DNA of 64,000 nucleotides, taken from positions 40,174 to 104,173 of IMG/VR virus record IMGVR_UViG_3300046804_004123; one strand, 5' to 3'. This DNA comes from a virus. Positions 42,146-54,700 of the stretch are shown one piece after another. Under the pieces are notes generated by a model, which worked only from the letters and a program-made list of their open reading frames with translations, did no database searches and was not told the origin of the DNA. Made by a program: the position numbers and the translations under genes. Position 1 is the first letter of the stretch. The number at the start of each line of letters is the position of its first letter.

Positions 42146-43567
42146 TCAATTAATATATTGATTCTTATTAATGTATTTTATTTCTATAATATCCTCAAAT
42201 GTTTTATTAATTTCTTCAATTAATTTTTCATTTTTTGATACAACACCAAGTCCATTTGAAACTATAAAATTAGTTTTTGGAAGATCAATTTCGTTGAAAA
42301 ATTTCCTTACTCCAAAACTTGGATTTTCAACACAAGTATCATGCATTAATATTATTCCATCTTCCTTAACAAATTTATTCCACTTTTCAAAATCATTTTT
42401 AATTGCTTCGTATGTGTGGAGACCATCAATATGTAAAATATCAATTTTTTTATCCCACGTTTTTTCTATTTCATCAAAGTATCCTTTAATAAAAGTAATA
42501 TTCTCAAGGTTTAATTGGGTTTGTTTTTCAACAACATAATCATAAGTATTTCTAAACCCCGCATGTTTATCACCTTCAAAACTATCTACACCGTACACAT
42601 GACCGATTTTAGGTAATGCAAATGAAAAAGTTGAATATCCATGATCAACTCCCAAATCAACAATTACTTCAGGTTGTTTTTTTCTAACAATCCATTCGGC
42701 AAACTTTTTATGATCCTTCCAAGTAAATCCACTAGAACATGCTATTTCAAGCATAAAATTATCTTGTGTTAAAATATTTTTTTCTTCATTTGGATCATAT
42801 TCGCTACGATCATAAAGTTGGAAATAATGATGAGTATCACTTAAATGAAAACAATATTCTTTTGTTTTTTCTGTACCAATCCACGATTCAAATGCATACC
42901 GATAAGTCTTTAGTTTTGACATGAGATATTCATAATTTGCATACTTATCAATTTCTAATGGATTTGGAAGTGTACGAATATACTTATTGTTTGCCCACCA
43001 AAAATTACCAGCAAAATGATAACATAAAAATCTTTGTTCTTCAGTAAAAGCTTTATTAGTTAAATTCTTTTCTACTAACCAATTAACACCACAACAATCG
43101 TATCCTTCATCTAATTTTGCAACACAATCTTCCCACTTTTCAATATTAAAATAGTGCATGTATTCTCTCCAATCATGCAAACCACCAGGAACATGAGTTC
43201 CATATGAAGTCATTCCTTTGTTATGGAAATACAATACATATCCATCAGTTTTTTGGCAGTGGTCATACAATCTAGCAAGTGTTTGCCCCTCAAACAAATT
43301 AGGTTGATCTGTTACATTTCTCACATCAAGAATATTAACAAAAGAATAATTTTCTTTGATGTAATTAATGACCAATTGATCATATGTGTAATTATTTTTT
43401 TGGTTAACTAAACCCAAAGGAATAGTAATGCACATATTAACCGTTGATGCATCTGCAAGTCCAGTAGATCTCAACAGTTCCATTTGTTCATCAATCCACC
43501 AAACCCAATCTACCGATGTATCTGGCACATAAAAATGATAAAAAACACTAATATTTTTAATTTGCAT
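42146..43567 (-). CDS. Fusion: RgpF-like domain and methyltransferase
   Basis: 473 residues from ATG at 43567, eleven bases within the end of the upstream gene. Residues 1 to about 260 are the RgpF-like domain (YHFYVPDTSVDWVWWIDEQ, DGYVLYFHNKGMTS, HFAGNFWWANNKYI). From about 285 a Methyltransf_24 domain follows (VIVDLGVDHGYSTFSFAL, VYGVDSFEGDK, IDILHIDGLHTYEAIKNDFE). The latter is close in sequence to the first methyltransferase of the 1070-residue protein. The role is presumably sugar transfer and methylation. Confidence 0.8.
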   Translation of the reverse strand: MQIKNISVFYHFYVPDTSVDWVWWIDEQMELLRSTGLADASTVNMCITIPLGLVNQKNNYTYDQLVINYIKENYSFVNILDVRNVTDQPNLFEGQTLARLYDHCQKTDGYVLYFHNKGMTSYGTHVPGGLHDWREYMHYFNIEKWEDCVAKLDEGYDCCGVNWLVEKNLTNKAFTEEQRFLCYHFAGNFWWANNKYIRTLPNPLEIDKYANYEYLMSKLKTYRYAFESWIGTEKTKEYCFHLSDTHHYFQLYDRSEYDPNEEKNILTQDNFMLEIACSSGFTWKDHKKFAEWIVRKKQPEVIVDLGVDHGYSTFSFALPKIGHVYGVDSFEGDKHAGFRNTYDYVVEKQTQLNLENITFIKGYFDEIEKTWDKKIDILHIDGLHTYEAIKNDFEKWNKFVKEDGIILMHDTCVENPSFGVRKFFNEIDLPKTNFIVSNGLGVVSKNEKLIEEINKTFEDIIEIKYINKNQYIN

Positions 43568-44267
43568 AACGTTCTCTTGGATAAAGTGCAAAATAATGAT
43601 CTACAGCACTGTAATGTATTGATCTTACTTTTGGTTTATTGGAGCACAACCAAACTTCATAACAAAATCTATGACCTTCAAACCTTTCCGTAAACTTTTC
43701 ATCATAATATAAAGTACGATCTAAAACATTTGGTAATGTTTTAATATAATCTGTTGTTGCCCACCAGAAATTTCCAGCAAAATGGGGGTATGGTTCTCTT
43801 GACCAGTTTGTTCCAACAGCATCTACTTGATCGTCTTCAATTTTTTGAATACAATCTTTCCATCTTTCCACACACCAATAGTTCATATAGTGTCTCCAGT
43901 CAGTTGTTGGAGCAGTTTGATATGAATTTACAGCATGAAGCATTCCTTTTGAATGGAAATAAAGAACATATCCATCATTTGTTTTTGAATATGTTTGAAT
44001 TTCTTTAAGTGTTTGACCTTCAAAAATATTTTCTTGTTCTCCTTGACCCTCCAAAACTCTAGATGAAAGAATATTTACAAATGGATATTTTTGCCGAACA
44101 TAAATTCTAATTTCATTAATAGCATGATCTGGAGCAGCATAGCACATATACACATTTGCAACATCGGAAAGACCAGAAGATTTGAGTAGTCCGAATTGCT
44201 CATCAAGAAATTTATTCCAAAGGCTATTAACTGCTCCTAAATGATAAAAAACAGCAATTTTTTTCAT
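43557..44267 (-). CDS. RgpF-like putative glycosyltransferase, single domain
   Basis: 236 residues, the stand-alone form of the domain fused in the next two genes. Shared blocks are IAVFYHLGAVNSLWNKFLDEQ, FEGQTLKEIQTYSKTNDG, YVLYFHSKGM, WRHYMNYWCVERWKDCI and PHFAGNFWWATTDYIKTLP. The FHxKG, WRxYM and GNFWWA pattern recalls rhamnan-synthesis protein F, a polysaccharide glycosyltransferase. Enzyme activity is inferred from that likeness and from the island. It overlaps the next gene at both ends by a few bases. Confidence 0.72.
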   Translation of the reverse strand: MKKIAVFYHLGAVNSLWNKFLDEQFGLLKSSGLSDVANVYMCYAAPDHAINEIRIYVRQKYPFVNILSSRVLEGQGEQENIFEGQTLKEIQTYSKTNDGYVLYFHSKGMLHAVNSYQTAPTTDWRHYMNYWCVERWKDCIQKIEDDQVDAVGTNWSREPYPHFAGNFWWATTDYIKTLPNVLDRTLYYDEKFTERFEGHRFCYEVWLCSNKPKVRSIHYSAVDHYFALYPRERYAN

Positions 44268-44998
44268 ACAACAATGTTTGATTTTACATGTCCAACAACA
44301 ACTGTAGGATCTAGATGAACAATATCTCCGTTTTCAGTAACTCTTTCACACCAATAAAGATCTTCACCAAGAGGAATCTCATATTCAATTCCATCAACTT
44401 CTTGTTTAACTTTACCTAATCCATACCAAGGGCGTTTAAGTTTTTCAAAAACTCCTTGACGAATACACATAAATCCAAGACCAACACCATATACTGGAAT
44501 TGGATCTCCTATTTTTTGATAGACTTCTAATTCAGAGCGAGTCATAAATCTAAAACTATCTTTTGTTTGGTGAACTACTGCATCCCTTCCTTCTGCTTCA
44601 AAATAAACACCAGAAATTACATCATAACCTGATGTATAAAGTTTAATAAAGTGTTCAGGATTCCAAACAATATCACTATCAATACAAAAAATTTTATCGT
44701 ATGTATAAATTCCTTTTCCTGGTGATGTATTAAAAATTTCTAAATTTCTACTCCCAGTAATTGTTGCCTCTCTAGCATTAGTAACTAAAGATGCATATTC
44801 ATTTTGGTAGTGCCAGGTAATTCCGTTCGCATTTAATATTTGAATTGTTGCCAATAAAGATTTAACATATTCGGCATTTAAAATTCTACCTGGTGTTGCA
44901 ATCACCACATTTACATGTGGTTTTTGATTCTCTTGCTGCTGCTCTTTAATTTCTTCTTGAACAGTTTCTACGTCTATTACTTGATCTTGATTTTCCAT
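44264..44998 (-). CDS. GT-A glycosyltransferase-like protein
   Basis: 244 residues. A Gln/Glu-rich leader (EEIKEQQQENQKPH) precedes the GT-A core: VNVVIATPGRILNAEYVKSLLA, YDKIFCIDSDIVWNPEHF (the DxD motif), YDVISGVYFEAEG, then LGFMCIRQGVFEKLKRPW and EDLYWCERV. The neighbour at 44998-45714 has the same order, so they are tandem relatives. The family resembles Anp1-like or GT2 mannosyl-type enzymes. The stop overlaps the start of the RgpF-like gene. Confidence 0.8.
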   Translation of the reverse strand: MENQDQVIDVETVQEEIKEQQQENQKPHVNVVIATPGRILNAEYVKSLLATIQILNANGITWHYQNEYASLVTNAREATITGSRNLEIFNTSPGKGIYTYDKIFCIDSDIVWNPEHFIKLYTSGYDVISGVYFEAEGRDAVVHQTKDSFRFMTRSELEVYQKIGDPIPVYGVGLGFMCIRQGVFEKLKRPWYGLGKVKQEVDGIEYEIPLGEDLYWCERVTENGDIVHLDPTVVVGHVKSNIVV

Positions 44999-45714
44999 TA
45001 TAGAATTACCATTTTTTGATGACCGACTTTTACTTTTGGATTACACCAAATTTCAAATCCATGTTCACGAATATCTTCACACATAGCAACATCTTCAGAA
45101 CACATATCTTCAAGAATTATACCATCTTCTCTAATTAATTGCACCTTTTTAGGAGCAAACCAAGGATAAGGAATTTTTTCAAAAACTCCTTTCTTCATAA
45201 GAACCCAACCAAATCCACAATATTCAATCTTAAATGGTCCTGGGCGTTTTGCCATGTCTTCAACCGTTTCAAAATAATAAGAACCTTGCTCAAGAAGTCT
45301 TTTTTTATCCATATTAACAACAACAGTTGTTTGATTTGAAACTGGTGTTCCATTTGATTGAACATACCATCCAGTTGCAATATCCTTATCCATTTGAAGA
45401 AGTTCTAAAAGATCTTCTGTTTTAAAAATAATATCACTATCAATCCACATAATATAATCATACGCAATTTGCCCACGCCAAGGCGTGAGCATTGTTCCCG
45501 CAAAGTTATCTGCCTGCAAACAATCAGTTCTGGCAAAATTTACCATGGAACTGTATTTTTGCGAAATATAAAAATTAATTCCTTGCTGATTTAAATCAAA
45601 CAATAACCTAACAAATTGTGTAAGAAAAGTTCCAGAATAAGAAAATCCAGGTAAACAAAATGCAATTGTTTTTCCTCTAAAATCATTTTTCGGTTGATTT
45701 GAATAATTTAACAT
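44998..45714 (-). CDS. GT-A glycosyltransferase-like protein, tandem paralogue
   Basis: 238 residues. It opens with KTIAFCLPGFSYSGTFLTQFV, has YDYIMWIDSDIIFKTEDLLELL (DxD motif), IATGWYVQSNG, FGWVLMKKGVFEKIPYPW and the EDVAMCEDIREHGFEIW block near the end. Order and motifs equal those of the next gene, so one arose from the other or both from a common source. It is the first gene of the glycan island operon. A late-promoter-like TATAAACA lies 17 bases before the ATG. Confidence 0.8.
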   Translation of the reverse strand: MLNYSNQPKNDFRGKTIAFCLPGFSYSGTFLTQFVRLLFDLNQQGINFYISQKYSSMVNFARTDCLQADNFAGTMLTPWRGQIAYDYIMWIDSDIIFKTEDLLELLQMDKDIATGWYVQSNGTPVSNQTTVVVNMDKKRLLEQGSYYFETVEDMAKRPGPFKIEYCGFGWVLMKKGVFEKIPYPWFAPKKVQLIREDGIILEDMCSEDVAMCEDIREHGFEIWCNPKVKVGHQKMVIL

Positions 45715-45730
45715 AAATCAAAATAGTATA

Positions 45731-45738
45731 TGTTTATA
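45731..45738 (-). promoter_or_regulatory. Possible T4-type late promoter of the glycan operon
   Basis: Minus strand TATAAACA, seven of eight matches to TATAAATA, 17 bases before the first ATG (45714) of the island. The gap to the giant adhesin gene is only 32 bases, so transcription could also read through from upstream. The match is suggestive, not decisive. Confidence 0.4.
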
Positions 45739-45746
45739 TATGTAAT

Positions 45747-48700
45747 TTACCACCAGGTAATTCTAACATATCCATCTCCACCATTTCCACCAGTTCCAGA
45801 CAAATTATTTTCTACAGAATAACCTCCTCCGCCTCCGCCGCCGCCGCGAGTTCCATCTCCACCATTTCCAGCTGCAGAAACTGGTTCACCACCATTAAAA
45901 GATGACATAGTTGCTTGAGGTCCACCAACAAGATATAATGAATTACCATATACTATTGCGGAAATTGCAGTTGATCCAAAACCACCATAAGTAGAAGTTC
46001 TTAAACGCCATGTAATTGCATCTGTAGAATAAACAATTGTTGAACCTCCTATGGCAGCATAATATAATCCATCATGGGCAAATCCATTGATTGCGGTAGA
46101 TCCAAATCCAGAAGTTCTTAATTGCCAAGAAATACTATCAGTTGAATAAATCAATATAGGTTGATTTGAATTATCGGTTCCACCAATTAAATACCGAGTT
46201 CCAGAAGAATTTATTGAATAAACAGAATTAAAAGTTTGAAGATTATTTTTAACTGTTCTAGATTGCCAAGAAATAGTATCAGTTGAAACTACCATTCTAC
46301 CATTTCCTTCTGTTAATCCAATATAACTGGCAGAAGACATTGTCGCATTTATTCCACCAATTACAAAAATATCATTTAAATATGTCATAGTATTAATTGT
46401 ACTAGAACCAAATCCAGAAGTTCTAAATCTCCAAATAATTGCATCTGTTGAAATGGAAACTGTTCCATTAGCACCACCTATAACATATAAATTATTATTA
46501 TAAGAAATAGAATTTATATCAGAAGTTCCAAATCCAGTTGTTCTTAATGTCCATGCAATCGCATCTGTAGAAGTTGTCAATGTTCCTTTTATACCAATTG
46601 CAACATAAGTTGTTGTTGGAGAAGATGAATACACAAGAGATTGTATATTAGATGTTCCGAATCCAGAAGTTTGAAGGGTCCATCTAATAGTATCAGTAGA
46701 AGTCATTAATGTTCCACTATCTCCAGATGCAACATAAGTATCTGTGGGAAGTGAACCATAAGTAAACGCATTAATTGCAGTTGTTCCAAATCCAGAAGTT
46801 CTTAGAACCCATATAATATTATTTGTAGATGCAATAATTTGTCTCTGAGAAGCACCGTCTAGCGCAGATGCTAAAACATATGATCCCACTTGTTTAATTG
46901 TAGATAGTGAGAATATTTCAATAGGAGAAGTTCTTAAAGACCAAGAAATAGTATCAGTTGAAGCTGCTAGTAATGCCCCAGAAGATCCGTAAGTTAATGT
47001 TTTTATTACGGCACTGTTTAACAAACCATTTAATCCACCACCAATCAATGCAAGGGTTCCACCATAAGTCATTGCAGAAATTGAAGAACTTCCAAATCCA
47101 GTAGTTGTTCTTATGACCCAAGAAATTGCATCAGTAGAAATTCTATTTGTGCCACTTTGTCCACCAATTACATAGATATTAGTATCATTAATATACATCA
47201 ATGAATTTATTGATGATGTTCCAAATCCAGTTGTTCTTATTGTCCAAGCAATTCCATCAGTAGAAGTTGCTAATCTACCAGAAGTTCCAGAAGCAACATA
47301 AGTTGTAGTAGGAGATGATCCATATGCTAAATTATTAATTGAATTAGTTAAAAATCCAGAAGTTTGAAGAGTCCAAGAAATAGTATCTGTAGAAGTCATT
47401 AAAGTTCCACTAGCACCAGCAGCAACATAAGTATCTGTGGGAAGTGAACCATAAGTAAACGCATTAATTGCAGTTGTTCCAAATCCAGAAGTTCTTAGAA
47501 CCCATATAATATTATCAGTAGAAACCGTAATAATTGTTTGAGAAAGCGAATTAGTACCAGTTGCAATAGAATAAGATCCCTCTTTTTCCATTACGGAAAT
47601 TGCTTGAACACTTGCCGAAGTGGTTCGTGTAACCCATGCTATAGAATCAGTAGATGCTCTTAGCAATCCTCCTGTTCCTAAATTTCTAATGCTTAAATGA
47701 TTAGATGTCATTATCGTGGCATTAGTACTAATAACTCCAGCCATTAACCACACATCAGCACCAGAACCATAAGTAAGACAAAGATTTGCAGTAGCTGATC
47801 CAGTTGTTCTCATTATCCACACAATTCCATCTGTTGAAGTTAAACTTCTTCCAGTATTGGCAGCAATTACATACGCACCATCATAATATCTAACAGAATT
47901 AATAGTAGTTGTACCCAATCCAGAAGGTGTTGTTCTAAATGCCCAAGCAATAGCATCAGTAGAAGTCATTATAGTTGCATTATTTCCAGCAGCAACATAA
48001 GTAGATGTTGGTTGATTACCATATGCCAATCCATTAATATTTGTTGCACCAAATCCAGAAGTTTGAAGAGTCCAAGAAATAGTATCTGTAGAAGTCATTA
48101 AAGTTCCACTAGCACCAGCAGCAACATAAGTATCTGTGGGAAGTGAACCATAAGTAAAGGCATTAATTGCAGTTAATCCAAATCCAGAAGTTCTTAGAAC
48201 CCATATAATATTATTTGTAGAGACAATTAAACCTCCAGATTGTCCAAGATAATTTGTCGTATGTGCTAAAACATAAGAACCAGAATATTCAAGATCCGTA
48301 GTATTTTGATTACTTAATGGAGTAGTTCTTATTTGCCAAGAAATACTATCTGTTGAAGCACTAATTAAAGATCCAGCACCTAAACCATATAAAATAGGTC
48401 CAGTTGAAGATGCCAATGTTCCATTTACTCCACCAATTATATAAGTAGAATTAAATCCAGAACCACCAGAAGCAATACAATTAATTGAACTAGTTCCAAA
48501 TCCAGATGTTCTCAATATCCATACAAATGAATCTGTTGAGGTTAAAATTCTTCCGCTAGAACCACCAACAACAAAAGCATCTAAGTCAAAATTAATATAA
48601 GAGGCAACGTTTGCGGTAGAAGTTCCAAACCCAGCACCAGAAGTTCTAATTGTCCAGGCAATAGCATCAGTTGAAGCCCCTATTGCTCCACCAGCAGAAC

Positions 48701-51700
48701 CAACAACATAATATGGTTGAGATGATGGTCCTACAGTTCCATATGCTAAACTTGCTAAATTACTAGTTCCAAATCCAGAAGTTTGAAGAGTCCAAGAAAT
48801 AGTATCTGTAGAAGTCATTAAAGTTCCACTAGCACCAGCAGCAACATAAGTATCTGTGGGAAGTGAACCATAAGTAAACGCATTAATTGCAGTTGTTCCA
48901 AATCCAGAAGTTCTTAGAACCCATATAATATTATCAGTAGAAACCGTAATAATTGTTTGAGAAAGCGAATTAGTACCAGTTGCAATAGAATAAGATCCCT
49001 CTTTTTCCATTACGGAAATTGCTTGAACACTTGCCGAAGTGGTTCGTGTAACCCATGCTATAGAATCAGTAGATGCTCTTAGCAATCCTCCTGTTCCTAA
49101 ATTTCTAATGCTTAAATGATTAGATGTCATTATAAGATTGCCACTATTTCCACTTGCAATCCAAACATCAGCACCAGAACCATAAGCAATATCAGTAATT
49201 GCAGAAGTTCCAAAACCAGAGTTTGTTCTTAGTATCCATACAATCGTATCAGTTGAAGTTAAAGTTCTTCCGTTGCTAGCAGCAATTACATATGTTCCAG
49301 AATAAGAATTAACAGCATTAATAGTAGTTGTTCCCAATCCCGTTGTTCTTAGTGTCCAAGCAATACCATCAGTAGAAGATGTTAAAGTTCCACTAGGACC
49401 ACCAGCAACATAAGTTGCAGAAGGAGATGAACTATATGTAAGTGATGAAATAGATGTAGTTCCAAATCCAGAAGTTTGAAGAGTCCAAGAAATAGTATCT
49501 GTAGAAGTCATTAAAGTTCCACTAGCACCAGCAGCAACATAAGTATCTGTGGGAAGTGAACCATAAGTAAAGGCATTAATTGCACTAATTCCAAATCCAG
49601 AACTTCTGAATTGCCATATTATATTGTTAGTAGAAGCAATTAAACCTCCAGACCCACCAGTAATATCAGAAGATCCTGCTAAAACATAAGAACCAACAGA
49701 TTCTATTGCAGATATTCCTATTATTCCTGTCGGAGAAGTTCTTAAAACCCAAATAATACTATCTGTAGATGCTCCTATCACACCACCATATCCATAAGAT
49801 AAATTAATTGAGGAATTCATTATTCCTGATCCACCAACCATGAGATAATTATTATTTCCATATGTAACTGAATTAATTTGCGATGTTCCAAATCCAGTTG
49901 TTGTCCTTATAATCCAGGTAATTCCATCGGTAGAAGTTTGATTTCTTCCTTGAGCACCTGCTATAAGATAAAAAGGACTTCTGTATAAAATACTTGTGAT
50001 GGTAGATGTTCCAAATCCAGAAGTTCTTATTGACCAAGAAATTGAATCTGTAGAAGATCTTAAAGTTCCATTTACACCAATCGCAACATATTTTTCTACT
50101 TTATCAGATCCATAAGAAATACCATTAATTGTAGATGTTCCAAATCCTGCTGTTCGCAAAGTCCAAGAAATAGTATCAGTTGAAGTTGCTAGAGAACCAA
50201 TCGCACCTGCTGCAACATAATTAGTTCCATCATATAAAATAGAATTAACTCCAGTTCCTAAACCAGTATTTAATAAAGACCACGATATATTATTGGTAGA
50301 CATTATTAAATCTGCTCCAGTTCCACCATAATAATTACTTAAATTACCAAAAACATATGATCCAGCAGCATTTAAATAAGTTACAGACAAACTATCATAA
50401 GTAGTTGTTCTTGTAGTCCATGAAGAAAGATCTGCAGAAGCTCGTAAAATACCTCCAGTACCCAAAGAAATACTTGAACTTGTTGCATATTGAACAGATC
50501 CACCCGTTGAACCTATTAAAAATTCACTACCTGTAGAATTAGAAATAATTGCATTGTAAGAAGCTGTTGTGGTGGCATTTGTTCTCAAAACCCACATAAT
50601 TCCATTAGTTGAAGATGCCACATAATTAGTAGTTCCATTACTGACACACAAATAATCTCCATTACTATAATAAAGTTTAGATACATTAGTAGATAAACCA
50701 CCAGCAGCATTTCCAGCTTCCCAGGTAATTGAATCGGTTGAAGTTGCTATTTCCCCAGTATTAAGACCAATTACATAAGTTGATGATGGTAAACTACCAA
50801 AAGTTAATGACGTAATTGTTGCGGTTTGATATCCCGTTGTTCTCAAAGTCCAAGAAATAGTATCACTTGAAACTATGAAAGATCCTCTAGTTCCTGCAGC
50901 AATATAAGGATTTGTTTGACCACTAGCATACCAAAGAGATCTAATTTGATCGCCATCAAGTCCAGTTGTTCTCAATATCCAAATAATATTATCAGTAGAA
51001 ACGCAAATATTTGTACCATTTCCACTATAATCTGGAGATTGAAATACTACATAAGAACCACCAAATTCTATTGCTCCAGCATTTTGTGTATTATAAGGAG
51101 CAGTTCTAGTAACCCATGCTATAGAATCAGTAGATGCTCTTAAAAAAGCTCCAGTTCCATTTGATTTTACTAATGATGCCGTAGCATATTCCATTGCCCC
51201 ATTATCACCACCAACAACATAACTATCAAGTAAACTATGATATGTTATAGCATTAATATTAGTAAACACCGAAGTTCTTAATTGCCAAGTAATTGTATCA
51301 GTTGAAACAAGTAGTGCTGTTGTTAAATTTGCAAGATAAACATTATTAGAATAATTAATATCCCTAACATCAGATCCAGCAAATCCTAATGTTCTTATAA
51401 ACCATGTTATTGCATCAGTAGAAGAAGCAATAGTGGAATTTGCTCCCGCAATAAGGTATCTTTGTGATTGATCACTTGCATATTGAGCAATATAAATTGC
51501 ACTAGTTCCAAATCCAGAAGTTCTCAAAGTCCAAAAAATAGAATCTGAAGATATCGCAATTCCACCGAGATCAGATGTTACCAAATAATTGCTACCATCA
51601 TAAAGAGATCCGTATACTAATTGATTTCCTAAAAGACCAGTAGTTCTTAAAGTCCATATAACGTTATCAGTAGATAATGCAAGAGCAGTATTAGATCCAC

Positions 51701-54700
51701 GATAATCACGCAATCCACAAAAAACATAAGAACCATTTTGTTTTAAAGACCAGTTATTAATACCAACCGTAGAAAGTGGAGTTGTTCTAGTAGTCCAAGC
51801 AATACTATCAGTAGAAGCGCGAAGTAAAGCACCAGATCCTAAAAGATCTAAACTTGATCTGGTAGCAGATTGAATAGTTCCACCTTGACCACCAATAATC
51901 CAAACATCAGTCAATTCACTTGTAGTAAGTATGAGAGAACTTCCAAATCCAGTTGTTCTTAAAACCCAATTTATAGTGTCAGTTGATGTTATTGTATTTC
52001 CAAATGGAGAAGATGCACTGGAAAGAACATATAAACCATTATCATAGTATCCACTAGAATATGTACCCGATGCTATTGCTGTCGCCTGTGTCCTTATAAA
52101 CCAATTAATTGAATCGGTAGAAACTCTTATACCATTCGTAATATCGTATGTTAAGAATCTTTCACCATAAAGTAACATAGTTGAAGTTGCATTACCAGAT
52201 GCTGAAGTTCTTGCTATCCAAGATAAAGAGTCATCTGAACTAAAAACTTGACCATTTGCAGATAAAGTTAAAGAATATGTATTATTTCCATACGCAACAG
52301 AAAGAATACTAGACGACCCAAATGATCCTATACCTTGCGTTCTTAATTCCCAAGTAATGTTGTCTGTTGAAGATATTAATGCAGATTGACTAATTTGATT
52401 AGTTACTCTACTAAACACATAAGATGGTGTTGAAGAAAATTGATCTATGGATTCAATATTATATGGAGAAGTTCTAGTAACCCATGCTATAGTATCAGTT
52501 GATGCTCTTAAAACTCCGCCAGTTCCAAGAGAAGATAATAGTAATGGTGTTGATATTGCTATTGCAGCATTTGATCCAGTAAATAGTCCACCTATTAAAA
52601 ATATACCATTTCCTGGCGATGCTATGTTTTGCCCCGCAATACCTGTAGTTCTCAATATCCATGTAATTGCATCAGTTGAAGATGCTGATGCCGCATTAAG
52701 AAGTGCAACACCATTTGAATATACAACAGGAGTATAAGATCCAATTATATTAGCAGTTGTTCGTATAACCCAACGAATTGAATCTGTAGATGTTAAAGTA
52801 ACTTGATTTCCTGAAACAATATATTTTTGTTCAAATTCTGGAGCATATGTGGCAGAATATAAAAGATATCCAGTAGATGGCGATGTTCTGTATACCCAAC
52901 TAATAGTATCAGTTGAAGCCATTATTATTCCACTATTACCAACAGCTAAGTAAGTGGTTGATCCGTCATAAGTAAATCCTCTTACAGCAGTATTTCCAAA
53001 ACCAGAAGTTCTTAATGTCCATATAACATTATCACTAGAAGCACAAATTATTCCATTATTAAATCCAAAATAATCCTGGCATCCAACTAAACTATAAGAC
53101 CCCACAGATTGTGTAGCTAAAAAAGTTGGGTTTGCAGACCCAAAAGGAGTTGTTCTAGCAACCCAAGAAATTCCATCTGTTGAAGCTTGTAATGTAAATC
53201 CTGTTCCTAATTGAGATAATATATCTTGTCGTGAAGCAATAACAGTTGCTCCATTTCCACCTTGCATCCAAATATTATTTCCATATGCAGTTGTATTAAT
53301 TGTAGATGATCCAAAACCAGAAGTTCTAATTACCCAAACAATGCTATCAGTCGAAGTTAATGAAACAGAAGATCCAGAAATAACAAAAACACCACTATTA
53401 TATTCAAGTGAAGTAACAGTATTAGTTGATAATCCCGATACAGTTCTAAGAACCCAAGCAATTGCGTCTGTAGATGATCTTACTAATCCATTCACTCCCC
53501 CAATTACATATTTGTTTGAAGATTGATCTCCAGCATAAACAACTTGAGTAATTCCAGTCGCTCCAAATCCAGAAGTTCTAAACGTCCATGCAATTCCATC
53601 AGTAGATGATCTTAAAGTTGCAGCAGGTCCAACTGCAAGGAAATTAACCGCAGGAAGAGCACCATATGCAAGATTATTAATTGCACTGGTTCCAAATCCA
53701 GAAGTTCTAAAGGTCCAGTTAATTGTATCTGTAGAGAATGATAAATCTCCAGTAATTGATGCTGCATAGTAATTACTATTCAAGAACGCAACAGCAGTAA
53801 TTGCACTTGTTCCAAATCCAATAGTTCTAATAAACCAACTAATATTATCAGTAGAAGACGCTAAAATTCCACCAGCTCCCAAATAATTAGTAAATCCACC
53901 AAGTGTATACCCAGAACCACTTGCAATTGGTCGATAAGCAGAAGCAGAAACACCTTGTATATTTGAACATGTTGTTCTTAAAACCCAATAAATGGAATCG
54001 GATGAAGTTGCAATTAATGCTCCTGCACCCACACCATTTAATCTACTTGTAGTTGAAGATTGAACAAAACCATTTTGAGATCCAGATACGTGCAATTCAT
54101 TGGCATAAGCAAGAGTTAAAAATCCATTAGCAGTAGTGCTTGTTCTAAATATCCAACTAATTGTATCTGTTGAAGTTTTAACTGTTCCATTTGGTCCACC
54201 AATTACATAACTATTAGAAATAGAATCAAAAGAAATAGTGCTAACACTTGTAGTTCCAAATCCAGTTGTTCTTAATGTCCAGGCAATCGCATCTGTTGAA
54301 ACACTTAAAGCGCCAGAAGTTCCACCAGTAACATATCCATAAGTTGAATTGCTATAAATTAAGCTTAAAAATCCTGATGGTGCTGTACCAGCAGTTCTAA
54401 ATGTCCATGCAATTCCATCTGTAGAAGACCTAGTTGTTCCGTTATTACCAACGGCAACAAATTTTTCTGATGTTGCATTACTAAATGTAACAGCTCCAAT
54501 TGAAGTTGATCCAAATCCAGAAGTTCTAAATGTCCATGCAATAGTATCTGTTGAAGTTTTAATTGATGCCCCACCACATATAATATAAGTATGGGTACTA
54601 TTAACAAATCCATATGCTAAAGAATAAACTTGACTAGTTCCAAATCCAGCAGTTCTTAAAGACCAACGAATACCATCACTAGAAGATGAAATTTGCCCAG

